Part shown: piece after piece, positions 16,505 through 24,069 of the stretch | Position numbering within the stretch: position 1 is the first letter of the stretch | Layout of the letters: the number at the start of each line of letters is the position of its first letter | Assembly (NCBI GenBank): GCA_905480075.1 | Contig: CAJQOX010000074.1 | Coordinates: 1-64,000 of the forward strand | Length of the DNA stretch: 64,000 nt | Source: an uncultured Aureispira sp. | GTDB taxonomy: Bacteria; Bacteroidota; Bacteroidia; Chitinophagales; Saprospiraceae | Reading direction: 5' to 3' | Translations under genes and position numbers: made by a program | The notes under the pieces: model-generated | What the model was told of the DNA's origin: nothing | The model's input: only the letters and a program-made list of their open reading frames with translations | Database searches by the model: none

Positions 16505-18304
16505 ATGCAAGAAGTAATAGAAAATATGGTAAACCAGGTTTTAAATGGTGGAGAGTTCATTGTTAAAGATTCTAAACCCGAAGATGTTTTTACTCCGGAG
16601 GATACGAATGAAGAACAGGATATGATTCGGGCCATGGTCAAAGATTTTGTTAGCGCAGAAGTCGAAACAAGATATGCTGACATAGAAAAACAAAAAGATA
16701 ATATTTCCAAAAAAATACTGGCATCTGCCGGTGAGTTGGGAATACTTGGAGCGCATATTCCGGAAGAATACGGAGGAATGCCCATGGATACTAATACCAA
16801 TACGATCATTGCCGAGGAAATTGGTTATGCCGGTTCATTTTCTGTAGCGGTTTCTGCCCATACAGGAATAGGTATGTTGCCCGTTTTGTATTTCGGTACC
16901 GAAGAGCAAAAGAAAAAGTATTTGCCTGGCTTGTCTTCAGGGCAGTTAGTTGCCTCTTATTGTCTGACAGAACCGAGTTCAGGTTCTGATGCCTTGTCTG
17001 CTAAAACCAAGGCGATTTTATCTGATGATGGGGAGCATTATTTGCTCACAGGGCAAAAAATGTGGATAACTAATGCCGGTTTCGCGGATGTATACATTGT
17101 TTTTGCACAGGTAGATGGGGATAAGTTTTCTTGTTTTCTTGTTGATAAGGGCGCAGAAGGACTTAGTCTTGGTGCTGAAGAAGATAAGCTCGGTATTAAA
17201 GGTTCATCGACCCGGCAGGTCTTTTTCGAAAATGTAAAAGTGCATAAATCAGCACTGCTCGGCGAAATTGGCAAAGGTCACCTGATCGCTTTCAATGTGC
17301 TGAATATCGGTAGGTTCAAGTTAGGCGTTATGGCCCTTGGTGCTGCAAAAAGAAATTTTGATGTAGGGGTGAAATACTCCAATGAGCGTCAGCAATTTAA
17401 ACAGTCTATATCTAATTTTGGAGCAATACAATACAAGTTGGCCGAACAAACAATTAAAATGTATGCTGCCGAATCTGCATTATACAGAACCTCTATGTTG
17501 CTGCAACAAAAAGCGGAGGCTTTACATAAGGCCGGTGCTTCTTTTGCAGAAGCAAAACTTGAAGCAGCGGAAGAATATGCTGTTGAGTGTGCAATGCTAA
17601 AAGTCCTGGGGTCAGAAATGTTAGATTATGTTGTTGACGAAACAGTTCAGATACATGGTGGATACGGTTTCTCCGAAGAGTATGAGGCTGCCCGTCATTA
17701 TCGCGATGCCCGTATAAATCGAATCTTTGAAGGCACAAATGAAATTAATCGCCTTCTGACCGTTGCTATGATGATGAAAAGAGCTGCTAAAGGAACTTTT
17801 GATCTTGCAGGGCCTGCTTGGGCCGTGCAAAAAGAACTCACCTCAATGCCGGTGGCTTCTAAATCTGATGGTGCCTTTGCCGCAGAGGTTGACACCGTCA
17901 AAAATATGAAGAAAATTTTGCTTATTGTTGCCGGGGCTGCCGCTAAATATCAGATGGATGGTAAGCTGAATCTCAAAACGGAACAGGAAATTACTATGAA
18001 TGTTGCTGACGTAATGATAGATGTCTTCACTTGTGAGTCTCTCTTGTTGCGAGTACAGAAATTAGCTGACAAAGGAGGTGATGTTGCCAATCATGTTCAC
18101 ATTCTTGAAGTATTTCTTTCTGATGCCATAGACCGGATTGCCAAAAATTCCAAAGATGCGCTTTGTTCCTTCGTAGAAGGGGAGCCCCTCAGAATGATGC
18201 TTATGGGAATTAAACGTTACGCAAAATACAAAATTGTGAATGTAAGAGATGCTCGCAGAGCTATTGCCAAGCCGATCATTGAAAATAATAAATACTGTTA
18301 CTAA
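16505..18304 (+). CDS. Acyl-CoA dehydrogenase, long form
   Basis: A FAD enzyme for the first oxidation of fatty acid beta-oxidation. Signatures are CLTEPSSGSDA (FAD/substrate binding), WITNAGFAD, and IHGGYGFSEEY near the C-terminus of the core. The catalytic glutamate is Glu409 in RIFEGTNEI. At 599 residues it is longer than the roughly 380-residue short/medium-chain enzymes and, like VLCAD, carries an extra C-terminal helical domain (about residues 430-599), which suggests long-chain substrates. Its first four residues (MQEV) match those of the aldehyde dehydrogenase, probably by chance. It is monocistronic, with a terminator after the gene. Confidence 0.93.
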   Translation: MQEVIENMVNQVLNGGEFIVKDSKPEDVFTPEDTNEEQDMIRAMVKDFVSAEVETRYADIEKQKDNISKKILASAGELGILGAHIPEEYGGMPMDTNTNTIIAEEIGYAGSFSVAVSAHTGIGMLPVLYFGTEEQKKKYLPGLSSGQLVASYCLTEPSSGSDALSAKTKAILSDDGEHYLLTGQKMWITNAGFADVYIVFAQVDGDKFSCFLVDKGAEGLSLGAEEDKLGIKGSSTRQVFFENVKVHKSALLGEIGKGHLIAFNVLNIGRFKLGVMALGAAKRNFDVGVKYSNERQQFKQSISNFGAIQYKLAEQTIKMYAAESALYRTSMLLQQKAEALHKAGASFAEAKLEAAEEYAVECAMLKVLGSEMLDYVVDETVQIHGGYGFSEEYEAARHYRDARINRIFEGTNEINRLLTVAMMMKRAAKGTFDLAGPAWAVQKELTSMPVASKSDGAFAAEVDTVKNMKKILLIVAGAAAKYQMDGKLNLKTEQEITMNVADVMIDVFTCESLLLRVQKLADKGGDVANHVHILEVFLSDAIDRIAKNSKDALCSFVEGEPLRMMLMGIKRYAKYKIVNVRDARRAIAKPIIENNKYCY

Positions 18305-18317
18305 TACTTACTATTGT

Positions 18318-18356
18318 CTGTCCGGCTAATTTTTACTTTCCGGACAGGCATTTTTT
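18318..18356 (+). terminator. Rho-independent terminator of the acyl-CoA dehydrogenase gene
   Basis: An 8-bp stem CTGTCCGG/CCGGACAG with a loop of about 14 nt, followed by GCA and a long T-run. Confidence 0.88.
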
Positions 18357-18409
18357 ATTTTTTTTTATTAAAATTATCGGTAATTGAATAATATCCGCTA
18401 TTTACTCCT

Positions 18410-18417
18410 TATTTTTG
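18410..18417 (+). promoter_or_regulatory. Possible -7 element (TATTTTTG) for pyrD
   Basis: A consensus match only 11 bases before the pyrD ATG, which would give an almost leaderless transcript. An alternative upstream promoter is not obvious. Confidence 0.35.
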
Positions 18418-18428
18418 TATAAAAAACA

Positions 18429-19466
18429 ATGTATAAGTTTTTTATCAAGCCCTTCTTCTTCAGAATGCAACCTGAAAAGGCCCACTACTTCGCTATGGGC
18501 TGTCTTTCTTTTTTTTCTAAAATACCAGGTTTCTCCGCTTTGTTCAGATTGTTTTATGATTTCAGGCATCCAAATCTCGAAAGGAAGGTTTTTGGCCTTA
18601 CCTTTAAAAATCCGGTAGGATTGGCTGCCGGCTTCGATAAGGATGCAAGGTGGTTCAATCAGTTGTCTGACCTTGGCTTTGGTTTTATAGAAATCGGGAC
18701 GCTTACTCCAAAACCGCAAACAGGAAATGAAAAACCCAGGTTGTTCAGAATTCCGGAAGATGAAGGGTTGATCAACAGGATGGGATTTAATAACCTTGGC
18801 CCTGAAGATGCTGTACTGAGACTGAAAAAAAGAAAAACCAACATTATTATTGGAGGGAATATCGGGAAAAATACTGCCACTCCCAATGAAAATGCACTGG
18901 CTGATTATGTATTTAACTTCAATGTGCTGCACGAATATGTCGATTATTTTGTAGTAAACGTGAGTTGCCCCAATGTGAAAGACCTTACTAAATTGCAGGA
19001 TACTGAATTTCTTCTCAAGTTGCTATCTGAACTCAAAAGTATCAACGCCGACAAAGAAACCCCAAAACCTATCCTGCTCAAAATTGCGCCCGACCTGAAT
19101 CATGACCAACTGGACGAGATAATTGAGATTGTAGCGCAAACTAATATAGAAGGTGTGATAGCTACTAATACCACAACGTCAAGGGATGGCCTGAAGACTT
19201 CTGATACTATAATAAGTGAAATTGCCAATGGAGGCCTCAGTGGCAGGCCGCTGAAAGACCGTTCTACAGAAGTCATCCGGTATTTGTCCGAAAAATCAAA
19301 GAAGGCCTTCCCTGTTATTGGTGTAGGAGGCATATATAGTCCTGAAGATGCGCTTGAAAAACTCCAGGCAGGTGCTGACCTGGTTCAGATTTATTCAGGC
19401 TTTATTTATGAAGGTCCGGGCCTTGTGAAAAGAATCAATAAGGAAATTCTGAAAATGAATCTCTGA
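18429..19466 (+). CDS. pyrD: Dihydroorotate dehydrogenase (quinone), class 2
   Basis: PyrD oxidises dihydroorotate to orotate in pyrimidine synthesis, passing electrons to membrane quinone. The N-terminus ([20 protein letters not shown]) is the amphipathic membrane-binding helix of class 2 enzymes and supports this start. Other signatures are [39 protein letters not shown] with the class 2 catalytic serine, [11 protein letters not shown], and [11 protein letters not shown] with [13 protein letters not shown] at the FMN-phosphate site. The 345-residue length is normal. A quinone-linked enzyme implies a respiratory chain. It ends 8 bases from the convergent TIR-like gene. Confidence 0.95.
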   Translation: MYKFFIKPFFFRMQPEKAHYFAMGCLSFFSKIPGFSALFRLFYDFRHPNLERKVFGLTFKNPVGLAAGFDKDARWFNQLSDLGFGFIEIGTLTPKPQTGNEKPRLFRIPEDEGLINRMGFNNLGPEDAVLRLKKRKTNIIIGGNIGKNTATPNENALADYVFNFNVLHEYVDYFVVNVSCPNVKDLTKLQDTEFLLKLLSELKSINADKETPKPILLKIAPDLNHDQLDEIIEIVAQTNIEGVIATNTTTSRDGLKTSDTIISEIANGGLSGRPLKDRSTEVIRYLSEKSKKAFPVIGVGGIYSPEDALEKLQAGADLVQIYSGFIYEGPGLVKRINKEILKMNL

Positions 19467-19474
19467 AACCCATC

Positions 19475-20002
19475 TTACTTCTTTGAATTGTAATACATTT
19501 CTTTTGCCTTTTCAAAGTCTTCCCTCCCTGGTGCAGAGGCTGACATTTCATATTCTTTTGTCCCGCATGGATTCTCTATCGCCTCCGATGTCCAGCTGAG
19601 AATGTTTTCTGTGCCCCTATCCTCTGTCCAGTCGTAATGTGGGTATTCAGAATCAAGGGGGCTTTTTCCTTTTTTGTCCGTCATTCCGGCTTTGTCTGGA
19701 ATCTGATGGATAAATAGACCATAAACAGGCTTTTTTTGTAAAACAGCCTCCCTTATCTCATATTCAATGAAATATCGCCCATAGGATTCTGAACCAATTA
19801 ACACTATAACTGCATCGGCCTGAGAAATTTCTTCCTCTATCCATTGGTGGATTGAAGGAAGTCCTATTTCCATCATTTCTGCTATTTGTTCAGCGCTGAT
19901 AAAGGGCGTCATACTACAGCCTGGCAGGCTGTTCCAAATTGCTGTCAATGTTTTGATACGGTCATAGTCATAACTGTAGTGAAAGCTAAAAAAAACATGC
20001 AT
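19475..20002 (-). CDS. TIR-like protein of the DUF1863/ThsB type
   Basis: A 175-residue protein with the features of MTH538-type TIR-like domains (PF08937), the family of Thoeris ThsB: N-terminal strand HVFFSFHY, ADAVIVLIGSESYGRYFIEY, EIREAVLQKKPVYGLFIHQI, and the C-terminal block YPHYDWTEDRGTENILSW. Glu82 in YEI (or Glu80) is the probable catalytic glutamate if the protein cleaves NAD, as ThsB does to make a cyclic ADP-ribose-type signal. No ThsA effector (SIR2/SLOG) is in the window. The gene starts 9 bases after the stop of a glycosyltransferase-like gene, so the two are probably one transcript. A short tail follows the fold (about residues 150-175). Confidence 0.8.
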   Translation of the reverse strand: MHVFFSFHYSYDYDRIKTLTAIWNSLPGCSMTPFISAEQIAEMMEIGLPSIHQWIEEEISQADAVIVLIGSESYGRYFIEYEIREAVLQKKPVYGLFIHQIPDKAGMTDKKGKSPLDSEYPHYDWTEDRGTENILSWTSEAIENPCGTKEYEMSASAPGREDFEKAKEMYYNSKK

Positions 20003-20011
20003 TCTTTTTGT

Positions 20012-20917
20012 TTATATTTCTTCATAATTGTCAAAATCTGATGGTTTATTTATTGATAAATCTACAAATTTCAGCATAATTTTCCAATATTCTCCCCCTG
20101 CAAAATGTAGAAACCAGGAATGACAGTAGGCCGATGTAAGGGCTAATCTGATTATTTTCGAGTCTTTTGGGACTGCAGCTCTAGCTTCTGTGAAATCTTC
20201 TGAATGGCATAAATAAGGGTAAGCGTAATACAGGTAGTTACTTAGAATAAAGTTGAATCTGTAATCTATAAAATGATGTAGTTCAGCCTTTATTATTTCG
20301 TAGGACAAAGGACGCATTTCATAGTTGTAGGCATAGCCGGTTTCTTCATCGTACTTTTCTTCGTACTTGTTGTATACTTTGTTTAAAATGTCTTTATGCT
20401 TTTCAGGGTTCAATACAAGGACACCCGCCTGCAAAACTTCATTTAATTCTGTGTGTATTCCGAAATTCTGATAATAGGAGGCAGGAGTAGGGTTTATTAC
20501 CAGTTTTTTATTTCTTTTTTTGCAGTAATCTATATAGCAGCCATACAGATAGTCATGCATTTCTTCAGATATGAATGAGTAGGCATTGGTTGCGCCTATT
20601 TTTTCTGATGGAACTTGGCTGAAAACACAGGGGGCTTCCGGGTTTATTAGTATGTCACTGTCCAGCCACAATATACGTTCATATTTACGACATTCCGGGG
20701 GGTTAAGTACAAGGCACTTCTGCCATGATACAGACCGCTCTGCTGCCCTTTTGCTTTTGTCTAAGGGTTCTGTGAAAATTATTATATCACAATGTTGTTT
20801 CAGTGCATATGACTGCCATGTTTCCCGTATGTATTGATTCCATTCCCCCAGAAATACTTCGCCAATAGCTATGCTTACTATCAGCCTACGGGAATCTTTG
20901 TTTTTAATGAAGATCAT
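20012..20917 (-). CDS. Putative GT-A fold glycosyltransferase
   Basis: A 301-residue soluble protein with no signal peptide. The N-terminus (LIVSIAIGEVFLGEWNQYI), a nucleotide-sugar-type Rossmann half, and the DxD motif in RILWLDSDILI (Asp86, Asp88) point to a metal-dependent GT-A enzyme resembling GT8/GT34 (galactosyltransferase GMA12/MNN10-like) families. QAGVLVLNPEKHKDI and CHSWFLHFAGG are also typical of such folds, where the last histidine can bind metal. Donor and acceptor are unknown. It is the upstream partner of the TIR-like gene (9-base spacing). The start ATG is preceded by an AT-rich divergent region of about 150 bases facing the metallophosphoesterase. Confidence 0.7.
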   Translation of the reverse strand: MIFIKNKDSRRLIVSIAIGEVFLGEWNQYIRETWQSYALKQHCDIIIFTEPLDKSKRAAERSVSWQKCLVLNPPECRKYERILWLDSDILINPEAPCVFSQVPSEKIGATNAYSFISEEMHDYLYGCYIDYCKKRNKKLVINPTPASYYQNFGIHTELNEVLQAGVLVLNPEKHKDILNKVYNKYEEKYDEETGYAYNYEMRPLSYEIIKAELHHFIDYRFNFILSNYLYYAYPYLCHSEDFTEARAAVPKDSKIIRLALTSAYCHSWFLHFAGGEYWKIMLKFVDLSINKPSDFDNYEEI

Positions 20918-21066
20918 GAATGACTATAGTTTGTCCTGTTGGTTTTGTCAGTTTAATATAAGTATATTATTAGATTCTCTGTTAATTCTTTATTGATTTT
21001 TATCTTGTTTTGAATCCCTTTAGCCTCTTTTTAATATCTTGCGATTTCTATAAAAACATATTGACT

Positions 21067-21867
21067 ATGAAAGTATGGGCAACCTCTGACTTGCACATTG
21101 ATTATCCGGAAAATTTTAAATGGTTTCTGAATCTGTCTTCTGTGGATTATACAGATGATATTCTGATTATTGCAGGTGATATTACCGATGAGTTGATTAA
21201 TATGCAATTACTCTTTAAATCCATAGTGCCAAAGTTTAGTAAGGTGCTCTTTCTGCCCGGAAATCACGATTTGTGGCTTTATAAAAAGGATGCGCTAGAT
21301 TCAATGGAAAAATTCCATAAGGTTCTTCAGCTGGCAAATGATGAAGGCCTTCAAACGAAGCCTTTTCTGAGGGATGAATTAAGCATCATTCCACTCTACA
21401 GCTGGTATGATTTTACTTTTGGTACTCCTTCTAAAACTATCAGAAGGGCATGGCGCGATTTTAAACGTTGTAAATGGGGGATGGACTTTCCTGAATTGAC
21501 TCATTATTTTCATCAGATGAATGAGAAATACCTCTGTACCCAAAGTGAAGAAATAATATCTTTCTCTCACTTTCTTCCCTCTGTTTCAATGATGCCGGAG
21601 GATATTCCCCAAATCGTTAAATCGCTTTTTCCTGTTTTTGGCAGCAAAAAACTGGGTGAACAGCTACGGATTTTGAAGCCCGACATGCATATTTATGGAC
21701 ATAGTCACCTCAACAGGTCTTTCGAGAAAGAGGGGACTTCTTATATTAATAATGCCTTTGGCTACCCTCAGGAAAGTCATATCTGCAGAAAATCCCTGCT
21801 TTGTGTTTATGAGGATGGAGTACTTAATCGTTCTGTGCCACAGTGGCCCGAACACAGAAGTTTATGA
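21067..21867 (+). CDS. Calcineurin-like metallophosphoesterase
   Basis: A 266-residue cytosolic protein with the dinuclear-metal motifs in order: SDLHID (Asp8, His10), GDITD (Asp38), GNHDLW (Asn66, His67), SHFLPS and YGHSH. These enzymes hydrolyse phosphomonoesters or phosphodiesters; the substrate cannot be told. I chose the ATG at 21067 because the first conserved strand (MKVWATSDLH) begins there; an ATG at 21010 would add 19 unrelated residues. It is divergent from the glycosyltransferase/TIR pair, which may or may not be meaningful. Confidence 0.87.
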   Translation: MKVWATSDLHIDYPENFKWFLNLSSVDYTDDILIIAGDITDELINMQLLFKSIVPKFSKVLFLPGNHDLWLYKKDALDSMEKFHKVLQLANDEGLQTKPFLRDELSIIPLYSWYDFTFGTPSKTIRRAWRDFKRCKWGMDFPELTHYFHQMNEKYLCTQSEEIISFSHFLPSVSMMPEDIPQIVKSLFPVFGSKKLGEQLRILKPDMHIYGHSHLNRSFEKEGTSYINNAFGYPQESHICRKSLLCVYEDGVLNRSVPQWPEHRSL

Positions 21868-22181
21868 CAGGTATTAATATTTGTCCGATATGATACTGTT
21901 TTTGTTATTATTTTATATGCATTAAACTTCATTTTTGCTTGTTAAATCAATTTTTATTATATAATTATAGTTTAGTTGGCTTATTTTTGTCTGATTATGA
22001 TGTGTTGTTTTGTTTAAAAAATAATGCTCCTGGAAGCTTGAATACATTCGAATCATTTCGTTAATTTTTTCATTTTTTAATCACTGACAATTAATTGCAA
22101 ACACAAAAGGGCATCTGCTTCTGTCTCATTTGATTCTTAAATGTTTATTAAAAAAAACCAAATTAAAACAAAGAATCCTTT

Positions 22182-22208
22182 AAGCCTGTTATTCCTTTAG
22201 GCTTTTTC
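22182..22208 (+). terminator. Weak terminator-like hairpin
   Basis: The stem AAGCCT/AGGCTT (6 bp) with an 11-nt loop is followed by TTT. It lies 315 bases after the metallophosphoesterase stop. Confidence 0.4.
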
Positions 22209-22220
22209 ACTAAAATTTCT

Positions 22221-22228
22221 TAGTTTTG
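22221..22228 (+). promoter_or_regulatory. -7 element (TAGTTTTG) for the secreted TPR-like gene
   Basis: Matches TAnnTTTG and is followed by CAGCG, a typical start region. The ATG is about 144 bases downstream. Confidence 0.5.
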
Positions 22229-22371
22229 CAGCGCAGGAAATAAAATTTTACTTTTAAGGGTGAAATTATAAGGACTGTACCAGAAAGACTGATGTATGAA
22301 ATTTTTATGGCACGGCTTTTGGATTTTAGGATAATGTGTGAATTTATAATTATTAAAAAATAGTAATCGAT

Positions 22372-23835
22372 ATGATTCAGAAATGGAATTTACTTCTGAC
22401 TTTTAGTGCAATAATGGCACTTATTTTATCAGCTCCCAATCAGGTTTCTGCACAATGTGATTCCTGGGAAGCACACCCTGATGGCAAGGAAAGTGCTATG
22501 GAACAGCATGTGATTTACAGACGACTTTTTGAAGCTAAAAAATATGAGGAAGCATTTCCTTTATGGGAAAAACTTTTTGCACATGTTACTGCTCCTAAAG
22601 AATCGAAATCGGTTCATTTTAAGGACGGCATCATCATGTACAAGGAAAAGGCAAAAGCTGAAAAAGACAGAGAGAAAAAGAAGGTCTTGGTTGAAAGTAT
22701 GATGAAACTATATGACGATATGGCTGCCTGTCTCGGAGAAAAATCCAGCGACAGGGCAAGAGAAGGCTATAATATTTATGCAGTAAGAGGAACTCCGTCA
22801 TTGGCCGTTAAAATGTTTGAAAAATCTATCGAGTTGGGAAAAAAAGAAACACATAACATGATCCTCGTCCCGATGGCTCAGTTGACGGTTTCAATGTTTA
22901 TGAGAAAAAACCCTGACTATAATGACGAATACATGCGTAAATTGTATGATACGCTTAAAGAAATAGTAGACCATAACGTCAATAACAAGACTAAGGATGC
23001 TGCTAAATATCAGTCTAAATGGGAGAGAGTAGATAAAGAGTTTGGCAAGATCGGAGATAAGATCTGGGGCTGTGATTTTCATGTTAAAGAGTGGAAATCT
23101 AAATTTGAAGCAGACAAAAATAACATGGTACAGAACAAGGAAATCCTTAAAATCCTTAAAAGAAAATGTGGTGTAGAAAATGAATTGTATGTAGCGGTAA
23201 ACACAATTTATGAACCATGGAACAGGGCAAGGCTTGATTCAATAGCCGAAGCCAATTTTGAAGCCTTGTGTAATTATAAGAAAGGAAATTATAAAGAATC
23301 AAAATCTCAGAAAGCCAGAAAGGCAGGGGATCAAGTTAAAGCAGATTCCTTAAAAGCAATTGCCTTTGAATGGTATGAAAAATCCCTAGATGATGCTTCG
23401 TCTGAAAATTGCGAAGTTTCCGATGCTGATAAAGGGGATTTGGCTTACAGACTTGCCGATAGCTACTACAGAAAAGGAGCTTATTCAAAAGCGAGGTCTT
23501 TATGCAATAAAGCGGCTTCATTGAAGCCCGGATGGGGAAACCCTTATATGCTAATCGGTACAATGTATGCCTCAAGCGGAAAACGTTGTTCCGGCGGGAA
23601 GGGTACAGGCTGGGATGCACAGGTGGTAGCATGGGCAGCAATGGACATGTGGTCAAAAGCAAAAAGTGTTGACTCTTCCGTAGCGGAAAAAGCCAATAAA
23701 CAAATTTATAAATATAAAAAATACCTGCCCACCAAAGGAGAAATCTTTCAACGTGGTCTTGCGGTAGGAAGTAGCTATAAAGTGGGTTGTTGGATAAATA
23801 CCACGACTACTATCCGTGCAGGAGGTGAAGAATAA
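22372..23835 (+). CDS. Exported TPR-like protein of unknown function
   Basis: A 487-residue protein with a cleavable signal peptide (to about residue 28, VSAQ). It is rich in Lys and Glu with alpha-helical repeat character: YRRLFEAKKYEEAFPLWEKL near the N-terminus, AVKMFEKSIELGKKE in the middle, and a clear TPR pair RLADSYYRKGAYSKARSLCN and AASLKPGWGNPYMLIGTMYA near residues 365-405. Several cysteines suggest periplasmic disulfides. Such proteins are frequent in Bacteroidota and usually serve as protein-interaction scaffolds. It has its own promoter and a very strong terminator, so it is monocistronic. I cannot assign a role. Confidence 0.78.
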   Translation: MIQKWNLLLTFSAIMALILSAPNQVSAQCDSWEAHPDGKESAMEQHVIYRRLFEAKKYEEAFPLWEKLFAHVTAPKESKSVHFKDGIIMYKEKAKAEKDREKKKVLVESMMKLYDDMAACLGEKSSDRAREGYNIYAVRGTPSLAVKMFEKSIELGKKETHNMILVPMAQLTVSMFMRKNPDYNDEYMRKLYDTLKEIVDHNVNNKTKDAAKYQSKWERVDKEFGKIGDKIWGCDFHVKEWKSKFEADKNNMVQNKEILKILKRKCGVENELYVAVNTIYEPWNRARLDSIAEANFEALCNYKKGNYKESKSQKARKAGDQVKADSLKAIAFEWYEKSLDDASSENCEVSDADKGDLAYRLADSYYRKGAYSKARSLCNKAASLKPGWGNPYMLIGTMYASSGKRCSGGKGTGWDAQVVAWAAMDMWSKAKSVDSSVAEKANKQIYKYKKYLPTKGEIFQRGLAVGSSYKVGCWINTTTTIRAGGEE

Positions 23836-23861
23836 ACCGTACAGGAATATTTTATTAACTG

Positions 23862-23924
23862 AACAGCCCTTCGTTTAATTGCTGCATCTTTCTTTCAGCT
23901 TTTACGAAGGGCTGTTTGTTTTTT
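23862..23924 (+). terminator. Strong rho-independent terminator
   Basis: A perfect 13-bp stem AACAGCCCTTCGT/ACGAAGGGCTGTT with a loop of about 29 nt, followed by TGTTTTTTG. Confidence 0.85.
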
Positions 23925-23956
23925 GTCTGTTTACTTTTTCTATTTGTTACATCAGA

Positions 23957-23988
23957 TTGTACTGAACAACATTTTTTTTCTAAATTTG
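23957..23988 (+). promoter_or_regulatory. Promoter-like TTG-N21-TAAATTTG for the M1 peptidase
   Basis: TTG at 23957 and TAAATTTG at 23981-23988 approximate the Bacteroidota -33/-7 arrangement. The ATG lies 81 bases after the -7 element. Confidence 0.5.
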
Positions 23989-24069
23989 GAGCCGTCACAT
24001 ATTTCTTTCCTGGAGAAATAATAATTTGTTGAGCTATTTTGACATTTTTATCTTATAAAATATTGAATA

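Larger units (their letters stand above)
21868..22371 (+). other. Intergenic region before the secreted TPR-like gene
   Basis: About 500 AT-rich bases without coding potential. Recognisable signals are a small hairpin at 22182-22208 and a -7 element at 22221-22228. That would leave a leader of about 140 bases before the ATG at 22372, in which I see no clear structure. Confidence 0.5.

Noticed and set aside
18402-18932. 176-residue minus-strand ORF opposite pyrD
   Set aside because: Shadow of pyrD; pyrD itself is unmistakable.
19475-21867. Complete Thoeris defence system
   Set aside because: A ThsB-like TIR protein is present but no ThsA (SIR2/SLOG) gene; the neighbours are a glycosyltransferase-like gene and a phosphoesterase.
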